DNA of 25,569 nucleotides from Levilactobacillus namurensis (lineage in GTDB: Bacteria > Bacillota > Bacilli > Lactobacillales > Lactobacillaceae): assembly GCF_032197885.1 (NCBI RefSeq), contig NZ_CP134162.1, positions 1 to 25,569 of the forward strand. The letters are read 5' to 3'. Numbering within the stretch: the first letter of the stretch is position 1; every line of letters starts with the position of its first letter. Under the pieces are notes generated by a model, which saw only the letters and a list, made by a program, of their open reading frames with translations, was not told the DNA's origin and searched no databases. The position numbers were made by a program, and so were the translations under genes. Below, in pieces: positions 20,693 to 25,569 of the stretch.

Positions 20693-21571
20693 ATGAAGAT
20701 AAGATTCGATATAGCTAAGCAAAACACGCCTGAAGCAATTCAATTATTGTCTGCACAAAGACATTTATATTCTCAAGCAAAATTTATAGAATTTTTTAGC
20801 TTTTTGTCAACATTAGCTCCAATTATTCTTGTACTTTTTATTAAAAATAGAATTTGTATTCAGTTCATTACAATCATCATCACTGTGGTTTCTCTCCTAC
20901 TAACTCAGTGGTCAAAAGATAAAATAAAAAACGCTACAAGAATTCAAGAAAAGTTTGACACTCTTATATTTGGACTAAATTGGAATAAAATATTAGTTGG
21001 CAGAGAACCGAGCCCAGAGATTATTAATAAGTTCTCACAAAATAAAAATCAAGGTGAGTTAAAAGATTGGTATCCTAATCCGAATTTAGATTCAGCTAAA
21101 TTAAATATAATTATTTGTCAAAGGAGTAATGTAATCTGGAATATACAGCTTCATAAAATATGTAGCAATGTTATAGGTGGATTACTTTGCATGTTTCTTC
21201 TGCTTATTATCGCTGGCATTACTTTTAAAGATTATATGTGGGGACATGTTATGGATGCTGCTATCGTTACTACAATTCCAATTGTTATCAAATTTATAAA
21301 CTATTGGATCACTTTTAAAGCTTTACTAGATGCAGAAACTCAACTAATTAACCAGATAGATGATATTATTCACTCTATAGATAAAAATAGATATTCAATT
21401 TCTGTTAAAGATTTAAGGTCTATTCAAGATTTTATATTTGTTAATATTAGATCTGCAACTATTTTAGTTCCAAATTGGCTTTACTTTGTTACCAAGAAAA
21501 GCCATGAAGAAGCAATGAAATCTTCTACTAAAAGTATTGCTGATAATTTAAAAAGACATTCGAAACATTAG
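20693..21571 (+). CDS. CBASS effector, S-4TM family pore-forming protein
   Basis: A 292-residue protein, ATG 20693 three bases after the CD-NTase stop, with GGAGACTGATCG as ribosome binding site. Hydropathy by eye gives two pairs of membrane helices: FFSFLSTLAPIILVLFI and FITIIITVVSLLLTQW near residues 34-72, and VIGGLLCMFLLLIIAGITF plus DAAIVTTIPIVIKFINYWI near 160-210. The N-terminus (IAKQNTPEAIQLLSAQRHLY), the GLNWNKILVGREPSPEII-like loop and the DIRSIQDFIF-like tail match S-4TM effectors, which accompany SMODS nucleotidyltransferases. They are proposed to open the membrane when the cyclic nucleotide binds, killing the infected cell. Both genes are AT-rich relative to the backbone. Confidence 0.88.
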   Translation: MKIRFDIAKQNTPEAIQLLSAQRHLYSQAKFIEFFSFLSTLAPIILVLFIKNRICIQFITIIITVVSLLLTQWSKDKIKNATRIQEKFDTLIFGLNWNKILVGREPSPEIINKFSQNKNQGELKDWYPNPNLDSAKLNIIICQRSNVIWNIQLHKICSNVIGGLLCMFLLLIIAGITFKDYMWGHVMDAAIVTTIPIVIKFINYWITFKALLDAETQLINQIDDIIHSIDKNRYSISVKDLRSIQDFIFVNIRSATILVPNWLYFVTKKSHEEAMKSSTKSIADNLKRHSKH

Positions 21572-21986
21572 GATTATGGTGTAATAACATGTGCTGGATC
21601 TTGTTAAAATAATCTTATAAATTGTCGTCTAACCACTTATTGACACTATGTTGAAGGTTATTTTATTAATGCTTCTAGTTCGACCATAACGGACGATGAT
21701 AGTTAATTGAAAGTTACGGGTTAGCCACTACTAAAAAAGATAGCCTTTCTTGGTGTAAAGCGAACTCCCTGAGTTGTAGTAAATCTAAACTCAGGGAGTT
21801 TTGCTATTCTTTCAGCTAAAATAAAACAACAAGTATTAAGTGAATATTTCCAGTGAACTTCATCCATGTTACTTATGAAAAAGTATGGAATTAACGTACG
21901 CAGCAAAGACGTTTTAAAGAGCAGGTTAAAAGCAAGAGTTCCAAGCATCTATATGTGTGCTTATAAATATAAAGTATACGTATAAA
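21572..21986. other. Intergenic region between CBASS and the parA promoter
   Basis: No gene is supported. It holds a perfect 13-bp stem, AACTCCCTGAGTT (21763-21775) with AACTCAGGGAGTT (21788-21800), which may end CBASS transcription. A minus-strand frame of 75 codons overlaps this hairpin; it has no ribosome binding site and is not called. The sequence at 21640-21720 could be a decayed mobile element end, but none was identified. Confidence 0.5.
21763..21800. terminator. Hairpin between CBASS and par region
   Basis: A perfect 13-bp inverted repeat with a 12-nt loop. The T-run is weak (TTTTG), so it may be a terminator or a protein-binding dyad. Confidence 0.5.
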
Positions 21987-22015
21987 TTGAAAATGTGATT
22001 ATTACATGCTATTAT
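21987..22015 (+). promoter_or_regulatory. Probable parA promoter with partition-like repeats
   Basis: TTGAAA (21987-21992) and TATTAT (22010-22015) with a 17-bp spacer precede parA. Around it lie short related words (GTATACGTAT 21974-21983, AATGTGATT, AACACGCTT, AGTATGCATA) that resemble those in the parA-parB gap, so the partition proteins may repress here. Confidence 0.5.
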
Positions 22016-22067
22016 ACTTACAAATGTGTTTATTAAACACGCTTAGTATGCATAAGGAGGAACACTA

Positions 22068-22859
22068 ATGGAAATTATCACATTTTCAGCTATAAAGGGC
22101 GGCGTTGGTAAAACTACCCTAGCTTTTAATTATGGTGAATGGTTAGCCAAAAATGGCAAGCATGTTTTATTTATTGACTTAGACCACCAAAGTAATTTAA
22201 CCCAGACTTACAACATTTACGACAATCAAGACACCGTTGGCAACATTTTCTTAGATCGAGGGAAAGTCAAAATACATGAAATAAGTGCTTGTATTAGTCT
22301 AATTGCCGGAGATATGCACCTTGACGATATTGAGCGTACCATTGAAAATAAGACTAACAAAAACATGTTCCTCTACATGTGGTTGTCAGATAATTATGAA
22401 CGTTTAAATTTAGGAAAATTTGAGTATATCATTTTAGATTGCCACCCAGATTTTTCTACTGCTACCAAAAATGCAGTCATCATCAGTAATGCTATTCTTA
22501 GTCCAATCACGCCCAGTGAACACGGGTATAATGCAAAATTTAACCTAGAAGAAAGAATTAACGAGTTACGCAAAGAAGCCATTGATTACTCTACTAGAAA
22601 ATCTTATGTCACGACCAAATTATTTTTTATCGCCAACATGATTAAACACAACACAAGATCATCTCGCGAGTTATTAAAAGCCTTAAAAGGCGATCCCAGT
22701 GTATTGGCTACAGTTCCAGAAAAGGAGCTATTCAATCGTTCAACGTTGGATAAGAAATCTCTTTCAAAAATGGCTGAAGACCACAAAACATATATTGATC
22801 AACATGAATTTTTTGATAGTATGGACAAAACATTTAATGAAATCACGGAAAAATTATAA
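22068..22859 (+). CDS. parA: ParA-family partition ATPase
   Basis: A 263-residue protein; ATG 22068 follows ATAAGGAGGAACACTA. The deviant Walker A motif is FSAIKGGVGKTTLAFNY (residues ~6-22), Walker A' is VLFIDLDHQSNLTQTY (~34-49), and Walker B is YIILDCHPDF (~120). This is a type Ib-like ParA without an N-terminal helix-turn-helix. It drives plasmid segregation by forming ATP-dependent gradients on the nucleoid. The partner is the small ribbon-helix-helix protein 71 bp downstream, with a repeat-rich gap between them that is a good centromere candidate. The gene is full length with no defect. Confidence 0.95.
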   Translation: MEIITFSAIKGGVGKTTLAFNYGEWLAKNGKHVLFIDLDHQSNLTQTYNIYDNQDTVGNIFLDRGKVKIHEISACISLIAGDMHLDDIERTIENKTNKNMFLYMWLSDNYERLNLGKFEYIILDCHPDFSTATKNAVIISNAILSPITPSEHGYNAKFNLEERINELRKEAIDYSTRKSYVTTKLFFIANMIKHNTRSSRELLKALKGDPSVLATVPEKELFNRSTLDKKSLSKMAEDHKTYIDQHEFFDSMDKTFNEITEKL

Positions 22860-22869
22860 ATATTTCGTA

Positions 22870-22910
22870 CACGTATTAATCACATGTATACTCAATACGT
22901 GCGCATGTGA
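22870..22910. repeat. Candidate partition site (parS): interleaved inverted repeats
   Basis: Two interleaved inverted repeats fill the parA-parB gap: CACGTAT (22870-22876) with ATACGTG (22895-22901), and TCACATG (22880-22886) with CATGTGA (22904-22910). The spacing of partners is 25 and 24 bp. Related words occur upstream of parA. Ribbon-helix-helix partition proteins bind such short repeated sites. Confidence 0.55.
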
Positions 22911-22930
22911 ATTATAAAGGAGGACTACCT

Positions 22931-23170
22931 ATGGCATTCGATCCAGAGAACAAAAACATAAAAAAAGCACTACAAAAAAATGAAACAGAACAGCCAACTG
23001 ATACTAAAGATAAACTTGTTATTCCTGTTTTTAAAGATGAAGAGGAACGTACCAAGAACTATACCTTTTCACTTCAACCTAGCGCACGCAAAAGACTTGA
23101 CGGTCTGGCCAAAGAACATAATTTTAAGTCTGCCTCCAAATTTTTAAATGAGCTCATAAAAAATATGTGA
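22931..23170 (+). CDS. Small ribbon-helix-helix partition protein (ParB-like partner)
   Basis: A 79-residue protein; ATG 22931 is preceded by TATAAAGGAGGACTACC. Residues 1-35 are charged and probably flexible, the part that usually touches the ParA ATPase. Residues ~40-79 (KNYTFSLQPSARKRLDGLAK, then KSASKFLNELIKN) form a ribbon-helix-helix: one beta strand and two helices. The arrangement parA plus a tiny DNA-binding partner in one operon is that of type Ib partition cassettes. It should bind the repeats at 22870-22910. Assignment rests on fold pattern and position. Confidence 0.75.
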   Translation: MAFDPENKNIKKALQKNETEQPTDTKDKLVIPVFKDEEERTKNYTFSLQPSARKRLDGLAKEHNFKSASKFLNELIKNM

Positions 23171-23195
23171 TGTCACTTTAAGGGGGGGAGTTGTT

Positions 23196-23573
23196 ATGGG
23201 AATTCCAATAAGTGTTATATTTTTGTTTACCAGCCTTATTGTCTTTTGGATAATCCCAGCCATTGGAATTGCAAAAAATCACCTGGTAGATGACCGCTTT
23301 TTTATTCGACAGTGGTTATTTCCAATGCAGTATTGGTTACAGCTATTATTTGAAAGAATCAGCGGTAACCGTCGTATTGTCGTAAGAATTTTACAGATAA
23401 TGTCTCTGTTTATCACGTATTTTTGCGGGTTACTTATGCTCCTCGTGTTTAGTGCTTTTGATATTAATACAGCCAAGCATTTTAGTGTTTTTATATTATT
23501 TGAATATTTACTGGTATCTTCTATCGCCTACTGGTTTCAACCAAAAGCTGGCAAAATATACAAGACCAAATAA
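23196..23573 (+). CDS. Unknown small membrane protein
   Basis: A 125-residue protein, ATG 23196 with AAGGGGGGGAG upstream, 25 bp after the partition gene. Three hydrophobic segments are visible: ISVIFLFTSLIVFWIIPAIG near residues 5-24, ILQIMSLFITYFCGLLMLLV near 65-84, and FSVFILFEYLLVSSIAYWF near 93-111, joined by a basic loop (ERISGNRRIVVR). No family is recognised. It is probably co-transcribed with the par genes and lies directly before the repA control region. A role in surface exclusion or in plasmid copy control cannot be told from the sequence. Confidence 0.7.
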   Translation: MGIPISVIFLFTSLIVFWIIPAIGIAKNHLVDDRFFIRQWLFPMQYWLQLLFERISGNRRIVVRILQIMSLFITYFCGLLMLLVFSAFDINTAKHFSVFILFEYLLVSSIAYWFQPKAGKIYKTK

Positions 23574-23636
23574 AGTTGCCGCTAGGTAAGCGCTATGCTA
23601 GACTAAGATTAATTTAACAACCGAATAAAGAGATCA

Positions 23637-23770
23637 AGCTAAACAGAAAAATCCCCGATTCACGAGGAATCAGGGATTTTGGGTTTAGCAAGTAGCTGCT
23701 AGAAAGCTACTTAGATTCAGTCGATTTTCACCGGCAAGTTAAAATCGACTGAACATTGTTCTTAATTTGT
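23637..23770 (-). ncRNA. Candidate countertranscript RNA controlling repA
   Basis: A minus-strand promoter (TTGTCC 23801-23806, 18-bp spacer, TATAAT 23777-23782) predicts a start near 23770. The transcript would contain a long hairpin (TTCAGTCGATTTT with AAAATCGACTGAA arms, plus 23717-23753), a second stem made of AAGTAGCT/AGCTACTT-type arms (23690-23712), and a terminator hairpin (plus 23648-23680, AAATCCCCGATTC with GAATCAGGGATTT) followed by TTTTT on the minus strand. About 130 nt, fully antisense to the repA leader. RepA_N plasmids such as pSK41 use an antisense RNA for copy control, so this fits the family. Confidence 0.7.
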
Positions 23771-23776
23771 AGGTTA

Positions 23777-23806
23777 ATTATACCGCAAACCAGTCCCCAA
23801 GGACAA
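23777..23806 (-). promoter_or_regulatory. Promoter of the candidate repA countertranscript
   Basis: TTGTCC, an 18-bp spacer and a perfect TATAAT on the minus strand, facing away from repA and into its leader. Confidence 0.6.
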
Positions 23807-23836
23807 GTGAAGGATAGTTAAAAACAAATTGAAGTC

Positions 23837-23878
23837 AATGGACTAAGTAGCTAACCGAAGCTATTTAGTCCATTTTTT
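23837..23878 (+). terminator. Attenuator terminator in the repA leader
   Basis: AATGGACTAAGTAGCT (23837-23852) pairs with AGCTATTTAGTCCATT (23859-23874) over 16 bp with one G-U pair and loop AACCGA, followed by TTTTTT. Its left arm (CTAAGTAGCT, 23843-23852) is also perfectly complementary to AGCTACTTAG at 23705-23714, a natural antiterminator. The upstream pairing and the terminator cannot form together. Confidence 0.75.
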
Positions 23879-24026
23879 GTTGTTAGAAATTAAAAAAGTT
23901 GCCGAATGGGCAACCAAGAATAGACACATGCTGATGAATTACAAAGCCCTCACCGCTAAATGAATGCTTTGTAATTCAGTTAGAGCATATCAGATTTGTA
24001 TTTTAAAGCAAATCAAATGTTTTAGC

Positions 24027-24069
24027 AACTCTCTTTTGAGACAGCGTGTGTCAGTCGAGAAAGGGAGTT
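24027..24069 (+). promoter_or_regulatory. Hairpin sequestering the repA ribosome binding site
   Basis: AACTCTCTTT (24027-24036) pairs with AAAGGGAGTT (24060-24069) with one U-G pair, hiding the repA Shine-Dalgarno AAGGGAG. Other stems precede it: GTTGCC/GGCAAC (23899-23915) and an 11-bp perfect GAATTACAAAG/CTTTGTAATTC (23936-23946, 23967-23977). Confidence 0.6.
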
Positions 24070-24075
24070 TTTATA

Positions 24076-25191
24076 ATGGATCAAACAAATTTCAAGTTTT
24101 ATCAAGCTGATAACGTTTATGGGGCCTTGTTCTTCCAGTTTCCAAAAGTATTGATGTATAGCCAGCAATATCGAGGATTAAGTGATGCCGCTAAGCTAGC
24201 TTACATGGTACTAAAAGACCGGCTAGAGTATTCTTTACGCAATCACTGGATTGATGAGGAAGGGCACGTCTACTTTATTTTTACCAATCAAGAACTTAAA
24301 GATTTATTCGACTGCTCAAATGATAAGTTAGCAGCCGTTAAAAAAGACTTGGAACGTGCAGGACTACTTTATCAAAAAGCCATGCATTTCAATCCCAAAA
24401 CTGGCAAAAACGAACCCAATCGACTTTACCTGGCCGAACTAGATATGCAGTCAACTGACGTCTATTTACGCGGTGAATATGCTCAAAAAGAGCCGCAAAC
24501 CCTTGCTACGAGCGAAAATCCGAAAATCGGACGTTCGCGGGAGACCGTTGGAACCCTTGCTACGAGCGAAAATCCGAAAATCGGACGTTCGCGAAAGTTC
24601 GTTGACGACACCCCGCAAACCCTTGCTACGAGCGAAAATCCGAAAATCGGACACGATCTATATAAAGACTCTAAAAACATAGATACTAATAGATACAATA
24701 TAGATACTCAAAAGTTGGACTTTTCCACAGCCCAATTCTCACCAGCAGAACTAGAAAAGCAAAACAAGGATTTGGTGAACCATGCTAATGACTTCTTAAC
24801 TGATGAAGACAGTGGCTTACCGGTTTTCTTAGAACCCGAAGCCGTGCAATTACTAAGTTTCTGGTGCCGCACTCCGCAACAAATGCGGCGCTTCATTGGC
24901 ATTATCTTAAATGCTAAGTACCGAGTTGAAAAAGATCATCAAGATATTGGGGTTCTAATCCCGCTTGACGACGAAGAACTAAAACCTTTGATGACTAAAG
25001 CCCTGAGACGCTACTTTAACGCCCTAAGAAGCAATGAGAAGCATATCAAGAACGTGGAGAACTACTTATACGGCACCATGCAAAACCTATTTGCGATTTG
25101 GTGGAACCAACAAGCGGCTAAAGAATATGCGGCCAAACACCCCGAAGAAGAAAAGTCGGCCGACAACGATAACAGTGGGTTGTACTACTAG
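24076..25191 (+). CDS. repA: RepA_N-family plasmid replication initiator
   Basis: A 371-residue protein, ATG 24076 with AAAGGGAGTTTTTATA upstream. Residues 1-125 are the conserved RepA_N winged-helix domain (YGALFFQFPKVLMYSQQYRG, LSDAAKLAYMVLKDRLEYSL, FTNQELKDLFDCSNDKLAAV). The central part (~140-195) is variable and contains the peptide TLATSENPKIG three times, encoded by DNA iterons that serve as the origin. The C-terminal domain (~245-371; LLSFWCRTPQQMRRFIGII) is the host-adaptation part typical of lactobacillus and pediococcus members. RepA_N plasmids replicate by a theta mechanism with low copy number. Expression is probably held down by an antisense RNA and a sequestered ribosome binding site in the 500-bp leader. 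Confidence 0.95.
   Translation: MDQTNFKFYQADNVYGALFFQFPKVLMYSQQYRGLSDAAKLAYMVLKDRLEYSLRNHWIDEEGHVYFIFTNQELKDLFDCSNDKLAAVKKDLERAGLLYQKAMHFNPKTGKNEPNRLYLAELDMQSTDVYLRGEYAQKEPQTLATSENPKIGRSRETVGTLATSENPKIGRSRKFVDDTPQTLATSENPKIGHDLYKDSKNIDTNRYNIDTQKLDFSTAQFSPAELEKQNKDLVNHANDFLTDEDSGLPVFLEPEAVQLLSFWCRTPQQMRRFIGIILNAKYRVEKDHQDIGVLIPLDDEELKPLMTKALRRYFNALRSNEKHIKNVENYLYGTMQNLFAIWWNQQAAKEYAAKHPEEEKSADNDNSGLYY
24499..24652 (+). repeat. Iterons inside repA, probable origin of replication
   Basis: Three near-identical copies start at 24499, 24553 and 24619, each opening ACCCTTGCTACGAGCGAAAA and continuing TCCGAAAATCGGAC. The first two run on with GTTCGCG (about 41 bp), the third diverges after GGAC (34 bp). 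Each contains a tandem CGAAAATC-CGAAAATC. Spacings of 54 and 66 bp are multiples of three. In RepA_N plasmids the RepA binding sites lie in the middle of the rep gene, as here. Their identity at DNA level, including third codon positions, shows selection on DNA. Confidence 0.85.
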
Positions 25192-25380
25192 TCCTAAAAG
25201 GCTACAAAATCCTTTCTAAGCGGTTTTAAGACTTACTAGCCTATTTATACTTAAGTTAGATTTAAATGGCTTAAACAGAAGAACAGGGGCTTTTAAATAA
25301 GTGTCAGAGCTAACTAGCTCAAAAGTTCAGCCTTTAGATCAATGCCAACCTCAAGTGGTCTGAGGCCAGGGTTTTATCCG
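25192..25380. other. Intergenic region between repA and the antitoxin promoter
   Basis: No coding region is supported here. It holds the repA 3' flank and, near 25350-25375, a short CCTCA/TGAGG hairpin followed by a T-containing stretch that may end repA transcription. Nothing else was recognised. Confidence 0.4.
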
Positions 25381-25409
25381 TTGATCAGATACTCAAAAGG
25401 TAGTATAAT
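25381..25409 (+). promoter_or_regulatory. Promoter of the RelB/MazF-type operon
   Basis: TTGATC (25381-25386) and a perfect TATAAT (25404-25409) are separated by exactly 17 bp, 32 bp upstream of the antitoxin start. This is a good sigma-A promoter. Upstream, around 25352-25368, CCTCA and TGAGG arms form a small hairpin that could be part of an operator or a terminator of repA. Confidence 0.75.
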
Positions 25410-25441
25410 GGTAGTAGCAAATGAAAGGAGATGAGACAATC

Positions 25442-25569
25442 ATGGCAGTTAAGGAAAAGAAACGGGTCCAAGTCAAGATTGATAAAGATTTGGCCGATGA
25501 TACCGAAGCAGTTTTAAGCGAATTGGGCTTAAATCCAACCACGGCCATTAACATGTTTTACAAGCGGAT
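25442..25569 (+). CDS. RelB/DinJ-family antitoxin, N-terminal half (gene continues at window start)
   Basis: ATG 25442 follows a strong ribosome binding site (AAAGGAGATGAG). The 42 complete codons read MAVKEKKRVQVKIDKDLADD, then a segment ending LGLNPTTAINMFYKR. This is the classic RelB/DinJ ribbon-helix-helix: a basic beta strand followed by the LGLxxTTAIxxF helix that forms the DNA-binding dimer. The last two bases (AT) plus base 1 (T) form an Ile codon, and the frame runs on into the conserved VANGALPF segment at the start of the window. The gene is therefore intact on a circular molecule. The product should neutralise the MazF/PemK-like toxin encoded at 144-650 and autoregulate the promoter at 25381. 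Confidence 0.9.
   Translation, partial: MAVKEKKRVQVKIDKDLADDTEAVLSELGLNPTTAINMFYKR

Noticed and set aside
21721..21948. Minus-strand 75-codon frame
   Set aside because: It overlaps a perfect hairpin, has no ribosome binding site and no recognisable family.
24499..24652. Possible CRISPR-like array because of regular repeats with short spacers
   Set aside because: Only three repeats, unequal spacing in multiples of three, inside the repA reading frame, and no cas genes; they are iterons.
24466..24698. Open frames on both strands across the repA iterons, with repeated SDFRIFARSKG-type peptides
   Set aside because: They are reverse or shifted translations of the DNA repeats inside repA and have no ribosome binding site.

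Overview
The window looks like one complete circular plasmid of 25,569 bp, cut open inside a gene. The last 128 bases encode the N-terminal half of a RelB/DinJ antitoxin and the first 154 bases encode its C-terminal half. Joining the ends restores one 93-codon frame with no gap. The host is most likely a member of the Lactobacillaceae (Lactiplantibacillus or a relative). This rests on the RepA_N initiator with iterons inside the gene, a Kup potassium transporter, LtrC/ArdC-like and TopB-like transfer genes, AT-rich low-GC sequence and strong AGGAGG-type ribosome binding sites. No rRNA, tRNA or CRISPR array was seen.

Layout: (1) 25.4-0.65 kb, a RelB/MazF-type toxin-antitoxin operon. (2) 0.64-1.4 kb, two small relaxosome-like genes downstream of a candidate MOBQ-type oriT, with no relaxase in the window. 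(3) 1.4-3.1 kb, a small tyrosine recombinase with an AlpA/Xis-like partner, divergent from a Phd/YafQ-type toxin-antitoxin pair. (4) 3.2-5.2 kb, three minus-strand cargo genes: a GNAT acetyltransferase, YjdF with a structured leader, and a membrane-anchored XRE regulator. (5) 5.37-6.72 kb, an intact IS256-family element that has removed the front of topB; then a small gene broken by a 16-bp duplication and an intact LtrC/ArdC-like metallopeptidase. (6) 9.7-11.4 kb, a type I toxin-antitoxin locus, a truncated orphan hsdS and an IS5-family remnant. (7) 11.5-14.3 kb, kup, a duplicated ltrC tail and an unknown gene. (8) 14.3-16.3 kb, a LexA-box-controlled Y-family polymerase operon, followed by a second type I toxin-antitoxin locus. 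(9) 16.9-21.6 kb, a defence region: an FRG-domain protein, a serine resolvase, scars of a rolling-circle rep gene and of a second resolvase, then a two-gene CBASS (CD-NTase plus S-4TM pore-forming effector). (10) 22.0-25.2 kb, the backbone: parA, a ribbon-helix-helix partner, a membrane protein and repA.

The maintenance functions are layered: RepA replication, ParA partition, a resolvase, two type II and two type I toxin-antitoxin loci. The transfer region is decayed (no relaxase, headless topB) but keeps an oriT-like site, so the plasmid may be mobilised in trans. The cargo covers potassium uptake, SOS mutagenesis and anti-phage defence.

The most interesting signals are: the plasmid-borne CBASS beside FRG and recombination scars; a repA leader with a candidate antisense RNA, a mutually exclusive terminator/antiterminator pairing and a sequestered ribosome binding site; a C-terminal tail shared by a toxin and the ArdC-like protein; and type I toxin loci whose two convergent RNAs carry matched copies of the same 5' element.
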